Part shown: in pieces, positions 11,546 to 25,600 of the stretch
How the letters are laid out: every line of letters starts with the position of its first letter
Position numbering within the stretch: position 1 is the stretch's first letter
Assembly (NCBI RefSeq): GCF_020882245.1
Contig: NC_083598.1
Location: 26,387,858-26,451,857 of the forward strand
Reading direction: 5' to 3'
Source of the DNA: Rhopalosiphum padi
Taxonomy: Eukaryota; Arthropoda; Insecta; Hemiptera; Aphididae
Length of the DNA: 64,000 nucleotides
Notes under the pieces: model-generated
What the model was told of the DNA's origin: nothing
The model's database searches: none
Seen by the model: the letters and a program-made list of their open reading frames with translations, nothing else
Translations under genes and position numbers: made by a program

Positions 11546-14010
11546 CTGTAACAATTATCGACAACATTATGATGTGTATATACAACAATATGTATTTTAC
11601 AATTTTGGCTAATTAAGTGGCGTTTAAAGGCGACGATGGGTGGTAATATATATTTTTACAGAACTTCGGTTGTTTGTATGATATCGGTAAAGGTTTGAAA
11701 TTTGGGAGAATGTGTCAATATTGAATATATTATTATCGTGATCGACAATTGCTGTGGTGTAAATTGTGTTGCCTATGTGGACCGCCGTATTGCAGATATA
11801 ATAATTTAATATTTTTCTCCAGTGCTATTGTTAATTATTCGACATCGATCATATCATGAATGTGTAATAAATATACATATTCATATAAACTAGCATGTTA
11901 ATGTGGTCATGAATCACTGTTACGTATTTACATTTTTGGTAATTGAACACATCGTTATAATAGTGATTTAGTGTAACCACGCCATTACTGCATTCTTACG
12001 AACACATCACGATTCCTCTCTCTTCTTAGGCATTACTTAATTCTGTACAAATTATGTTTATTTGGATTTAATTAATGGATTGTTTATTTAGGTTAATGAA
12101 ACTATAGTTTTGAAGTATTGCGTTCATTTTAGTGTGTTAGTTATTACTTATTAGTTATTAGTAATAACTTATTATCTACTCTTCAAAAATATTGCATTAT
12201 TATAAAACATACTCGTATTGATAATCGTGTACAATGAAATTGGATAACTGGAGAAGTTATTTATTTGAACTATTATACTTTATTATTTATCTTAAATCTA
12301 TAAATACTCAAAGAATATTGTTAGAAACTAATTATATAGTTATATAATTATTTATATAATTACACAAGTATTTATATAATTATATATATTCTGTACATTA
12401 ACACAATCAAACCTTTATAATATAATATGTAATATAATATTGATAGATTATAACTATTCGCTAAAATAATAGCTTGGGAATAATTTACGATTTTTATTAT
12501 AATGAGACATTTATCACTTAACGGTATTATAGTGAATTAGAAAAAACAGTATATCAGGTATATTAATTTTAGTGTCATTAGTCTTTTCTTTGTTAATTAA
12601 TGGCTAAAATAAAATGTCAGGATTAACAATGCCTTTGTGTAGTTCACTTTAATTCGTATATGGCTGCACATAATAATTAATCGATTATAGTTTATACTCT
12701 ATACTTTACATTTTAATGACAACTTTGTCTCGGTATTTTGTAATTAATCACATAATGGACCACATAGACACATAGTTATTATGATAATTGACAATACATA
12801 TAATTTAACGAGCAAAAGATGGCTGTAAAAATAATTAAACATTCATTTTCTAAAATATCATGTGAAAAATAGCAGTACAACTCTGTAACTTTTCGTACCT
12901 ATAGTCTACCTACGCGACCTTACCAGTTACCACATGCGTCGTGCAATATGCTATCTATTTTAGGCTTGTAACCGTACACTATAATTGTACTCGTGTAATA
13001 ATATAAATTTTAGCAGATAATACCTATTATTTTATACTTTTATGGTGTTATTACGGGAAATAGTTCGATTAAACATAGTACACTAAGAATAACGATATGC
13101 ACTTGAGTCATTATCCTTCGAAATTAATTCTTTAAACATTTGACACGTATAATCCTCGCGTATCAAGTTTTTCATTGAATAGTTTATCTCAAACCGACAT
13201 TGAATAAATTGCATAAAAAACTCTACATAACTATTACGCGCTGCATGTATTATATCCGATTATAATACTCGTACAATCTTGTTTGTTTCGATTTAAATAT
13301 ATATTTCATAATATATTCACATAGAATAGTTTGATAAGAAGTCCAGTTAGAGAGCATACTGTATACATGTTTTATGAATATAAATTATTATAAGTTGAAC
13401 TACAAAATCTTGTTTAACAACTAACAAGTTCGCATCGATATTATTTTTAAATGATTATTATATAGTAAAACATGTGTAGAACATAAGTCATTTGTTAGCA
13501 TAAATTTTAATGTCGACTAAAGATATTAGTTACTTTATAATATAAACTTTAGTTTTATGATAAGAGCGACGACTACTATTTAAGAAATGATTTTTTTATT
13601 GGATTTATGACCGTCATTGTGATATAGCTTAATCAAAAATGCGTATTTGATTATATTAAGATGAATATTAAAGTGTGCTGATGTTAGTATCTCATACAAA
13701 CATCTGCTGTATTATATTCATGTGTGATGTGAACATTTTTTTTTTTAAATTTTATTACTACTATGAGTTTTTAAAGTTGTAATAAATTATTAATTATGTG
13801 CCTTCCTATTGTCTTCCGGAAAAGGAAATAATTCAATAGTAGTAACTAGTAAGTATTACATTCTTTTTTAATTGAAATTGATTAATAAAAATCTTATTGT
13901 TATATCAATATAAAATCTTACATAAAAAATCCTAAAACCTAACTGAAGTTATTTTTCACCTTAACAGAGTATCGGACATATAATGTGTATTATATTAGGC
14001 TAGTAGATAC
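11546..14010 (-). other. Intron between exons 3 and 4
   Basis: It lies between donor GTATCT (minus strand, GT at 14010-14009) and acceptor TTACAG (AG at 11547-11546). It is phase 0, about 2.5 kb and AT-rich. No further exon, repeat or RNA gene was recognised inside. Confidence 0.75.
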
Positions 14011-14289
14011 CTGTGTTTTTAAGCCTTTATAGCAGGATTGCACTTGAAGTTGATCTTTATCAGAAAGTTCAGCACTCTCTACACTGCTTGCACTGCTGCT
14101 GCTGCTGCTACTGCTGCTACTGCTACTACTACTGCTACTGATTCCCAAGTGTGAATCCATATTTTCCGAAAAATTACCACGGAGAGTCTGTTGTTGATCT
14201 TGTCTGTCCACGTTGATTAATGAACAAGCAGCATAGCCCGACGAAATCGAACTTGGGGACACTGCAACGCCAGGTGGCATGTTTAGATC
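14011..14289 (-). CDS. Exon 3: N-terminal region with poly-serine run
   Basis: This exon of 279 nt (93 codons, phase 0 at both ends) gives residues 22-114. The acceptor is TTTTTCTAG (AG at 14291-14290) and the donor is ACACAG|GTATCT. It begins DLNMPPGVAVSPSS and ends QVQSCYKGLKTQ, which joins in frame to VYVCGSMANLYV of the next exon. A run of 16 serines (about residues 72-87), encoded by mixed AGC/AGT triplets, sits in a low-complexity and probably disordered stretch just before the folded domain. An ATG with A at -3 (14280-14278) could serve as the start if the upstream coding exons are wrong, giving a 276-residue protein. No signal peptide or membrane segment is seen. The serine run is probably length-polymorphic. 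Confidence 0.85.
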
Positions 14290-17200
14290 CTAGAAAAATA
14301 CAAAATATTAGAAATAAACATTGAACGTACATTTAACAGTGTAATAAGTATTATAACGCTACAATGTAGTAAGCGATAAGACATTTTTATATTTTATCTT
14401 CTAAACAGACAATAATAATAGTAACTATTATATTAGTATACTAATAAATTACGCTTAGTAAATAGATAGTAATTATGTTTTTGTCAATGTATCTTATTAT
14501 GATCGTTTTTGTAATTGTCACAAAATCACTTTGTATTCAATGTACCTATTACGTTTTTGTATCAACACCCTTTTTTTACACTTCTATACTGCGATAATGA
14601 TATCGGTCAAGACATTTAGAGACTATATATTTCCAACGTGCTTATATGATAAGTATACAAAAAATGAATTTTCAATTAGCGAGAAATGCAGTGGGAATAA
14701 AATATAGATATATGGAACAAATAAAAAAAACAAGTTCAATTAAGGCGGCTTCTCCTCTATCTCGCTCAAGCAAACTGGTCACAAACTCAAAAGAATGCAG
14801 TCATTCGAGTAAATAAAATTATAAACATTACAGCCGACCAAATGCACAACGTTCAAATAATAACGGTATGATGATGTATTATATATGTTGGAACGGAATT
14901 ATTATGATGAGAATCTAATGGGCATTTCATACAACATAAGTAACGGTGGTGATGAGCACCGCAACGTTAGATATTGCAATGTCATAGGTCATCATAATAG
15001 TATGTCAAATATATTATAAATATTTTGTAATATGTGTGCGCGATGTGTGAACAACAACGAACACAATACACAAATGACAACGGTGTATTATAAATATTAT
15101 GCAATTTTTTATAGGCTCGTGAAAGATTTATTTAAATCGGAAACATTTTATAGCCTATATATATATTATTATTTATTATGCAATTTACGATATACATACT
15201 TATTTTTATCAAATCTCAACCCACGATTAGAAGTCAACTGGTCGATGATTAATTTCTAACGCATAACGGTAAGAATGTTTATATATATTTTTTTGAAATA
15301 TTATGAAAAACAGTAACGGAATCACTTACATGCGTTTATAATAAACCTGGTAGAAATAGTTCGCGAAAATTGGTCAGTATAAGTTTTTAGTTTTTTTTTT
15401 TATCTAACCTAATGAGGTAGAACCACATTTAGCCAAAAAATGTACCTAAATTATAGACGTCTGTGTAAATAACTCGTAGTCTATAATTTTATCGGTGACG
15501 TCGAAAAACGACGGGCAGCCGGAGGAACATCGTTAATTTAATATTCAATTATAAATACTGCAGCTGCAATAGAACATACCATATAATATTATGTAGCATA
15601 AGTATTAAGTAGCGTACTGAAATCTACAGATTAGACGAGTGTTGTTAGAACTGATTCGGCGTGAAATTCGACGTACGAGCGTTATTTTATTAGGCGTTAC
15701 TCAAAATGTAGAGCGTCTCGAAGTGGACGACATCGACGATTGTATACGTGCGCGGATCACAATAACAGGGAATGTAGCCCCTGTCTACACGCAGAAAATT
15801 TAGTGTGATTGTGCGTCATGTGTTTTTTCTTGACGTACGTAATAAACTACTATACGTGTTCCCGCTCGCCAAATCTATCAATTGCGCAGCGTGTAATAGG
15901 AAATAATATCGTTTCTTCTAGTGCGATAAACTCGATTTCAATACGACTATATCTATAACGCAAACTGATATCACAATAACGGTGGTCCGACGCAGGAAGC
16001 ATGTTCGATCGCAGTTAACAAAAATATATTATTATAAAATATGAAGCGCGTGCGTTTTGATAACACTACACAAACAAAATAAACAAATTTACAATTTATT
16101 TCCCGGGACAGGGTCGTACCTACTGTAGCACCGGTACTGCGTGATTATAATAATAAAAATACACGAATATACTTATACCAGGGATCGCTAAACTGTGGCT
16201 TGTAGGCAATTCGTGAGTTCTTACATGAGAGTATATAAAAATTACATACGTTAATTCCTAATACATAATATGTGATGTGTAAATTCAATACGGTAAAAAA
16301 AATTTAATAACTATTTATAACTATATACTGTATACAGCATAATAATAATATTACCATAATAATTTATACTCATATAAATAAATAAACTAAGTATTGCCAG
16401 TATTGGTTATTTTTAAAAAATGACTAACCTTAGGCAAACACAAAATACTTTAAAAATTAAGAATAGCTATTTAGTAACAAAGTTTTTTAAAAAAATAACT
16501 TATTAGTATATTAGTATGTATTTAGAGTTTTTCAAAGGAGGGATGGAATTTTATTTAACTGCAGTTAAGATGATGAAAAATAGTATTTTATATCATAACT
16601 GTAAATAACTATTAAAAATTAAAATATAAAAATATTTATAATAACAACTTAACATAATCCGGCGGCCAATTCCTACTTATGCAGTTATACAGGTCTACTT
16701 TTCTAAATTATTGGCACCTACTTATTATGGATAAAAAAAATGTATTTTTTTCAATTGAGACTACCAGAGTTAAAAATATAACTTTTGTATAATGATCTAC
16801 TAACGTGAAAGAGAATAAAAGAATATAATATTTGTGCTCGAGGTGGGTAGTTAACCCCGAGTGAAAAAATTATTGTTTATTTTTTGCAGCGCCATTGGTG
16901 GTAAGAGAAATCATGGTAAATACATTTTTCCACTGTTTAAACGTCGCCATCATACAAGCTCAAATAGGTTTTTTTTCTAGTAGTTCGTCGCGTTGATGTA
17001 CCGCGGACTACAGTTGCGGTTTTGATGCACACGTCACTTTAAACAACATATAGGCGTATATTATAGTGTACACCAACTACGTTCATTTTATATCATAATA
17101 ATACATCACCAGTGAAATGTCCACCTATTCACTATATAACAGGTACTAATGCACCTACGGTATACTAATAATTGCATAAATCGGTTGAATATTTGAATTC

Positions 17201-17672
17201 GTTTCAACGATAAAATGGCTTGACAGACGGTGCATCAACATTTCGACCTTTACATTATAATGACATGTGAACCAATTTCTGTGGTGAAATATGTACTACA
17301 ATAATGGTTTAATATACGTAAAAGCAATTCACATCAAGAGCTTGTTAAATATTAAATATGACACGAACCGATTTGAACATATTATTTCAACGACAGAATA
17401 ATGATCGAGATAACGTGCCAATCGTGCTATTATATATTATCGAGATAATTTATATACTCGTACCACAGTGCAATACTATATCGTGTCGATATTGTTATTG
17501 ACGTATCGCGATTTATTGAAATTACGTAAGTGTCTATACGAGTTATCGACATTCACGCGAAAAGTTAATTCAGACTACAAATTCAATAATAGTGTTAGTG
17601 TAAGATATTAATTATTGGCACGTGTGAATTGGATTCGATTTCGATGCGTTTATTTACTAGAAGGCATCTCAC
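14290..17672 (-). other. Intron between exons 2 and 3
   Basis: It runs from donor CTG|GTGAGATG (GT at 17672-17671) to acceptor TTTCTAG (AG at 14291-14290), phase 0, about 3.4 kb. It carries a hAT-like fragment at 16179. A GC-richer patch at 15650-15970 has no supported exon. Confidence 0.65.
16179..16240. mobile_element. Possible hAT-like element end in intron
   Basis: CAGGGATCGCTAAACTGTGG followed by TTGTAGGC resembles the CAGGGGTCGCCAAACTGCGG end found on many non-autonomous hAT elements. No paired inverted end was identified. A chance resemblance or an old remnant are both possible. Confidence 0.35.
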
Positions 17673-17717
17673 CAGCGCGCCCAGGATGTGATGCTCGGGA
17701 AATGTAACCTCGAACGT
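17673..17717 (-). CDS. Exon 2: 45-nt microexon
   Basis: The exon is bounded by acceptor TTTAATTAG (AG at 17719-17718) and a good donor CTG|GTGAGA. It contains 15 codons reading TFEVTFPEHHILGAL, residues 7-21 of the model. Length is divisible by three and phase is 0 at both ends, so it joins in frame to DLNMPPG of exon 3. Third codon positions are mostly G or C, unlike the AT-rich surroundings. Because it keeps phase, it could be skipped without a frameshift. It could instead be part of the 5' leader if translation starts at the ATG in exon 3. Confidence 0.65.
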
Positions 17718-18320
17718 CTAATTAAATTTGGTGATATTATTGTTAAAAAAATATATATAATAAATAAATAAAAAGAACAAACGAGACGAGTACAATCATT
17801 ACGAACTTGACCACCAATTAACGGGTTTTGCGTTTATTTACGAAGCGCTACGGTGCGTAGCAGTACGTTGTCACGTGCGGCCAACCAAAAACTAGGCCGA
17901 TTCCTGCTAATTTTTATATCGTAGTTGTATAAATCATTTATGGCCGACGACTATGATAATTATTATCATTATGATATAATTTCGAAAACAGTCGGACAGG
18001 TTTCGGTTCGATAATTGTTATTCGTATTATATGTATACGCGTTGCAACCACCGCAGGCGCGTTTACCGTTTTTATTATTATTATTATTCCCCCGACGTCC
18101 TAAAATAATAATAAAAATAATAAAAAATATTCGTCGAATTTTCTTTTCCTGACGATGGACGGACGCGTTGAGACAATAAAACTGCAGCGCATAATAATAT
18201 TATTATATTGTAAATAAAGCAAATAATAATAATAATAATAAAACGTTCACAGCGATAAATATGTTCCGAGAATCTGTGACCGATATTATTTTACTATTAT
18301 TTTATGGTAGTCGAGTACTC

Positions 18321-18340
18321 GTGTGTGTGTGTGTGTGTGT
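18321..18340. repeat. (GT)10 microsatellite
   Basis: Uninterrupted GT dinucleotide run within a GC-richer patch. Confidence 0.95.
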
Positions 18341-18733
18341 ATAATATTATTATATTGTACCCATACGTTGCAGTCGATCCCGTTTCGCGGAACGATCGAT
18401 TTAGACAAGATGCATTTTCAATTCGGTACGCAAAAAACGTCGTCCCGCGTGGACCGTATACCAACGCGCCTCCCAATAGATACATCATACACGTATAATA
18501 ACAATGCGCGGTGTTGTACCTATTTATAGGCACTATAATGCGATATTAACTATCTACATGTATGTAATAATTGACCGTACAGCGAAAAAAACTCGTCGAG
18601 CCGTGGAAAGTACGCGAAAAAAAAACCGTGTGTACGTGACCAATGGGAGACGATAATATAATATTGTCGGTGCGTATATTACTTTATAGTGAGTACCTAC
18701 AACACATCGTTCATTGGATAGTACCGACTCTAC

Positions 18734-18775
18734 CTAAATATGTCGCATGTGTGTCACTCGGACAAGACGACGGCG
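18734..18775 (-). other. Possible cassette exon carrying a stop codon
   Basis: On the minus strand a long pyrimidine tract ending TTTATTTATTTCCAG (AG at 18777-18776) precedes a 42-nt segment with donor TTTAG|GTAGAG. This is the strongest acceptor-type sequence I saw in the window. In the frame needed by the four-exon model the segment ends in TAG, so inclusion would truncate the protein. It could be a poison exon, an alternative 5' leader exon, or chance. Confidence 0.3.
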
Positions 18776-20544
18776 CTGGAAATAAATAAAAGAAACGAAA
18801 GAAAAATCTCCCATTGTCAGGTGCACCGGTCATAATATTAATAATAATATAATATATTTTATTGTACTGAAAATAGAGTAGAAGTATACCTGCACCGATC
18901 GTCTGTCCGTTGGCGTCGGATTTTTTTTATTTTATTACATTTCATTCGTTTCTTCGGTCTTTTATCGTACACGTCTAAACTGCAATTTATACAATATAAT
19001 AGGTACTTATTGCCACTGCTGGTGAAGTAAGGTTTTTAACGACGTATTATTTGTCGCGTTCCCAGAGATATGAAACGCGATAACGTGTATCAGAATATTG
19101 GGAACGCACAACTACAACTGATAATCCTTCAACAGTGGCGGAAACATTATTAAACATAAGTGTAAAGCATTTCAAATTCTATGTTCGAAAAGCGTTGGTA
19201 AGTAAGAGTTTTCGATTGAGCGCATAAAGGACAATAACGCGCGAGAGCCAGTGTATAGGTATTTAAATAAAACTGTCGTATGACACATCACTATATGCAT
19301 TAATATGGATTAATGGCTAATGTGTATAATATGTGGGCGGTGTGCCGTGTGCAAGAAACAACGTTCAAACATTTATTATATCAAGTATAAGACATTCTTT
19401 CTATGCAAAAATGTAGTAAATAAAGTTTTTAATTTTATTTGAAATTCATTTACTTGTATTTGTAAAGCAATAAAGGCCCAATATTGATAAAAAGTATTAA
19501 ATAGTCGTCTGCCACAGGGAAACTATAAATTAATATTTTTAATGACGTTAGAAAGTTACGCATTAAACTACAAAAGTGAGATTATAAAATTAATCGTTTT
19601 CATATTAATTTGATTAAAAGTCAATAAACTATAATTATTATTCTTTTTATCATTTATAATGTATTCCGATTTCCAGAAAACTAAAATGAAATTGTTTCTT
19701 GGTTAATAAATTATTCTAATGGTTTTTGATAACAATACTTATATATTTTAAGTTGTAAATTAAAAATAATTATCAAAACAACTTTAAATAACTTTGTACT
19801 CAGTACTTGCCACTTGGTTTATTGTATTGCTATTTATCAGTTTTAAATTATATATTATATTATAAATTACAACAAATTATTAAACTATTAATAATAGTTG
19901 CTCAAGTTGACAATAGCAAAATTTTTATATAAACAAGTTCTAATTAATATTTTTTAATTCTTTTCTCCTGGTTTCTAAAAATGTATTACCATTTACCACA
20001 CTCCTAATTTTATATATTTATAAGAATTTTCAAGTTATCAACAACTGGACATTTTTATTATTGCCCAAAAAACTAAATTTCTCTTGTTACATATTTTATG
20101 CCAAATGGTGTCTTATTTCAATAAAAATATTGCTTACTTACTACTTGTCATCTTATATCTGTGTCTTATACTAAATGCACTTGAATTTTATGTTCAACAA
20201 ATAAATCTTATTATACACGATATCATGCGTTATTGCATCGTCTACCGGACACGGAGAGATGGTTGTACTTTCAGAAATTATTTTTAGTATCTTTTTGGGA
20301 AATGATTTCTAATTGACAAGATCAACACATCGATTCATGAATTACAAGTTAGCCCCTAGGTAAGGTAATTCTCGGTGTATAATATTTATTACTTATCAGA
20401 AACCTGGTATAGTAGAATAAATCAGAAAAAATAGAGAGCTATGAGGACGCGATCGTCGTCCACTGAACCCAAAGTTATTTTGTATTAGATATTTAGCTCT
20501 CAGCTAAAACATTCGTAAAACACGCATGCCAACTAAGTATGGTT

Positions 20545-20569
20545 AGGTAGGTAGGTAGGTAGGTAGGTT
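20545..20569. repeat. (GTAG)n tetranucleotide repeat
   Basis: About six GTAG units in tandem. It is not the insect telomeric TTAGG repeat. Confidence 0.9.
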
Positions 20570-22615
20570 GTAAGGCTTTAAAAATGTATCGGCCAACAAC
20601 CGCCGGGCAGACGACTGGTTCGAAACGAAACGTATCCCACGTAATACGTTCGAAATAAAAAACAGTCGAAACAGGTTTTCGCGGAGTTCATGGACCAAGG
20701 CCGGGATGTGTTTTTTCTTTCAAAAACCGATTTTTGGCTCTTGTCGTGTCCAATGGATCGCAGAGGACACGAAGTTTAAATCAATTGTAGCTAAAAGCCT
20801 GAGACCGGATGATGAACATTATTATATTATTATTATGTATATAAATATATCGGAAAGGCGTTTAAATAATATTATACAAGGTAAAAATCGATGGATTAAA
20901 AATAGGTGTGCAGAATTGATTTAGTTTTTTTTTATTGTCTTATTGTACACATAGATATTAAGCATACACAAATAGAAGAGTTTTTTTCTCATACGCACCT
21001 ACAACTGCAGTAGTCAAATATTATGTTTTTCAAGGTAATATTCGAACCAAAACGATTCCTCCAGTACTTTATTATTGAGAAATATGTTCCACCGAATTTT
21101 GTTATTTGCATCATTAATAATAATGGTATTCAATTATTATTATGAATCCATAAGACATTAAACAGCCCAAGGGCAGAGGAAGACAGTCGCGATATTATAT
21201 TGTTTCGCTACAGCGTATAAAAATATAAAATAGCTATAACGTCGTAAATGTTGCACCTAAAATTATAATCCGTGAGAAAACAATTGTTCTCCCTCAGATA
21301 ATAATAGACATTTTGGTTTTGTGTGTACGAGTACAGACACATTTTTTTTGTGACTAGAATCATTATTCGTAATTATTGTGGGTACGAGAAATCTTATTAT
21401 ACAGTATTAAGCGCTGTAGCTAATATACACTAAGTATGGGCGCGTAATATATGATCAGACTTTTTTCGACACAAGCGTATATAACTATTTAAGTACTTAC
21501 TATATTGTTGATATTAGTATTAAGTTAAGCTGGAGTTTATTCTGGTGTAAATAACAAAACCGCGTGTTTAATGTTTATTCCAAAATAAACTTCGTTTACT
21601 AGTCATTTGCAACTAAAGTGACTAGACGATTTCTTTGAGATTCTTTTTCTCTTTATTTATGCCCGACAGACAGACCACCGGGTTGTGAATAATTAGAAAT
21701 CGTCTGCGATTATTGACTGGTAAATGATAAGAACGAAAACCAGGAGCGAGTGCGTCCATACAAAAACCAACGGCGCATCGGTATGTGTAGAAGATTCGAC
21801 GAAGATGACTTACGGAAAAAGGTGCGGTAGCCGTGAATTACAGTCGGTTCGATTACGCAATGACACCTATCTATAATATACTGCGTGTCTGCGTGGATCA
21901 CGTCATTATTGCGTACTTTATAATACAATAATTATATAGACGAACTAGTCAACGGAAACACGGTCGTTTGTCGGTGACTTACCACCTCGAATTGGCAGAG
22001 TTCAAAATCGTCTATTCGGTACAACTACATTAGAAAATGATTAGGTACTCTGATATTGTAAAGAAACAATATTTAACACGAAATTTAAGACTTGTGATTT
22101 TAGTCTTGTACAACCCTTAAAATTGATTTATCTACATCGTGCGGACTGTTCAAGTAGAGCTTAATTAGTACGCGCTCAACGAGGCAGGTGTATAGTATGG
22201 TGTTGTGACCTACAAGTATCTAAATCGATATAGGGGGAGGGGGCGTAACTAATTATATTACGAGTAATGATTTACTTATTTTACGATACGTGAGCGTGTA
22301 CGGCGGAGGAGAGACAATACACCAGCAGCAACAAGTAGCAACACCACCGAATTTTGATACCGACATACATTATATTGTATACAGAGATACAATTATCGTC
22401 GAACAATAATAATATTGTTCGGTGGCGGCGGTAAGTAACTAAAAGTTAAAACACATAGTAATAATAATAATAAAGAGATAGAAAAAAAAGAAATTGATGA
22501 GTTCGGTGAACCCCGTCGTTGGATGGTTGTTTTAATCAAGAATGCGCCCCTCCAGGACACCCGGGTATCTATACTTGTGTATGTATAAATAGTTATGGAT
22601 ATCTATGTCTACCAA

Positions 22616-22621
<6 letters not shown>

Positions 22622-22651
<30 letters not shown>
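22622..22651. repeat. (TA)n microsatellite
   Basis: About 15 TA units. Further TA tracts flank it. Confidence 0.95.
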
Positions 22652-22654
<3 letters not shown>

Positions 22655-25600
22655 AGGTATGAGGTCATCACCTTTTCCATTATTATTATTTTTCTGGTTT
22701 ATTTTTCGACGTGTGTACGTATACATTATATATTTAATATTATGAAGGTATTAATATAGGTACCCGACAAGTACGCATTGTCTCTTTTGCAGCCACCCGA
22801 AATGTTCAAACCGGTCGCAGGCGCGCGTGGTGTACATAATATATAATATTTATGAAAAGGGCAGGGCACCTCTAATTCTGTGGAATTTCGACACGGTTGC
22901 TGTGTACGGCGGAAACGCGTGTGTATAATAATATTGTGCGTCTGTAAATGGGTAGCTTATAGTGATGGGCGATGGCACTGTGTAATGTGTATGACGTACT
23001 GCTGCTGCCTAGTATTTTATTATCATAATTTTTTTTTTATAATAATGACAAATCATTATTACTGTTTAGTCTGTTTACTACCCACCTGGGCTGACACCCA
23101 TTCAATGATGCAAAATTCCCGCGGGACTTACACTAAAGTCGAAAGATTTGTGCTTTCTGTGGCAATAATAATAATATAGAGATTGATGTACCAATATTTA
23201 AACTTTACACCGAAATTCTGCGGTTTTAAGTTAAAATATATTATTTATTATTATTTTTTTTTCTATCATATAAATTCAACGACCTGTCCATTCTTAGGAC
23301 AATAAGCCGAAAAGATATCTATATTTTGATTTGACAGGCATGTGGACTTGTGTGAAGACCGTCCAAAGACGGAACTCGATTAGGCTCAAATCTACGTTTC
23401 GATTAGCAATACAATATAACACTACGAATAATACGAATGATTATTATTTTATTTTTTTACAGATATCACACTATATGTCTATATGGGTACTGACGAGTAA
23501 AAAGAGTTTTTATTTATAATGTAACTTATTTACAACAACCTTTTGCAAAGAAATTTGTTATCGTTACACAAACAATTAAATAGATCTAGTTCGTCTTCGT
23601 TATACTCAAATGGTCAAATATATTATTTTGAACTGTTGGTCGCTGTCGATTAGATAGATGATTCACACCCAAACTGCACAGCATAGATATTTATAACGAT
23701 TCGCAACGCTCTTTATGATCATAAATGTATATAGATATAGAGAAAAGACTCGCTAAAACACAACGCGTCACGATGACACCATAATTATCCAACACGCAAT
23801 AGTGTACATTAACGATATTTGTTTTATGAAAATCGATTTTTCATCAGGTACGCCTAATTATAGCCTAGGTATATATAATATTAAAATATATAAGAAACGT
23901 CTAAAATGTAATGGTTCATTATATTTGCTTATTGTTGTGCTTTGCCTTGAAAAATGCCGAAAGACGATTGAAACGTCTATCACTTTGACAACCTTAACTA
24001 GATAAAATTTATTATTTAATAAATGATCGAATAAATTTCCATTAAAACAGAAGCTAATTTTTGTTTTAATTGGTAAATTAGTTACTAATGTAATTATTTA
24101 TTTAATTGTATTTTATAATAATAAAAATTATTTATTAATGACAAGGGCCAAGGATAACTATATAGAGTATTAGGGTCTTACTCGTTTCATACTGTTAAAA
24201 AGGTCACTTTATTTTCTAACTTGTCAATAGTTGAATATTTTAATTTTTGATACTATTAAACTGAAATTTACGTAGACCTTATAATAACTTGTTTAAAACG
24301 AAATCGTTTTTCTACGTTTTTAACAGATAACAATGTGAACAAAAATACATATATGTTTTGTAAATATTAATTATTTAAATATCAATACACTCATCTTGCT
24401 ATAAAATGATTAAATAAATAATAAGTACTTTATTTTTTTATTTAAAAATAGTTTTATGTGAAATAGTATTATTGTTATTTGTTAGTAGTTATAATAAAGA
24501 TAAAGGATAATCATTTTTATAGTTATTGATAATCAATGTAATATTGTATACGATTAATATTCATGTATAAAAACAGTACTTATAAACACTACTCATTTAA
24601 AAATTTAACTCATAATCCTTTTATGGAATAGTATAATTAGACGAATGGGTTTTAAAAGCTGTTAGAAAGTAAAAGTAATATCAATTTCAATAATTATTAT
24701 ATCAAAAAATTAAATTAATTTGTCACAATAATATTAATTATTATATAATTACATTTTGAGTTGGTAATAAAATGTATTACTTAACAACATCTTTAAAAGT
24801 ATTAAAAATATTTATAACTTTTAATTTCTAATATTATGTAGATAATTAATTGTTCATATACTCATACGTCCAAACATTTAGTATTGTTGAAACTACTTAA
24901 CAATAATTTTTATTAATTAGTATGGTGCATTTAATAGATAATAAAGTAATATCGTGTCAATTATCTGTGTATATTTACGAAAACAATCATTATACATTTA
25001 ATATATCTAAAGTATTTTTAGCTTTATAATTAATCATTAGTCGATTGAATTTGATGATTCTTTTTAATGTAATGGTTAATATTACAGTATCAATAATAAT
25101 ATAATTGATATTTAAGTCGATATTTTCAAACACTCAAAAGTCGTAAAATATTATTGATTCCAAAAATTGTTTTATTCATATTTTAAAAATGTTATTTTCT
25201 CATCATTTTTCCCAAAAATATATAATATTCTACAGTTCCCACTGAATTACCGTAGTCTGCCGTCAACAATTGTCAAACAAATCAGCAAACAGTGGTCCGA
25301 ATTTTCTGCGTAGTAAATGGTAATACAAAATACAATACATTATATTATAATTACAAATTTTCGAAACGAGAATATGGGACGTGTTGGATAGACTATGTAC
25401 GCGACAGCAGATGTACCTATTATAATAATATCATACTCATTACCTAGTGTGCAAAACGTATACGGCGAGAATAACCGTTGGAAAAACGTCTCTGCGACCC
25501 GTTAGTCGTTACGAGTGCGCCCGTTCCGGAAAACGCAGACATTTTTTTCCTCTTCGATCATATCCAATATCGTATAAAATTATTATACAACAATATTACG

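Noticed and set aside
10911..11588. A 225-codon minus-strand frame overlapping the terminal exon
   Set aside because: It is an alternative frame through the same exon, arginine-rich from GC content, and does not join the upstream exons in phase.
11070..11612. Plus-strand open frames of 180 and 157 codons opposite the terminal exon
   Set aside because: They mirror the GC-rich minus-strand exon, whose splice sites, phase and domain motifs identify the real strand.
20545..20569. Telomere-like TTAGG array
   Set aside because: The unit is GTAG, not TTAGG.
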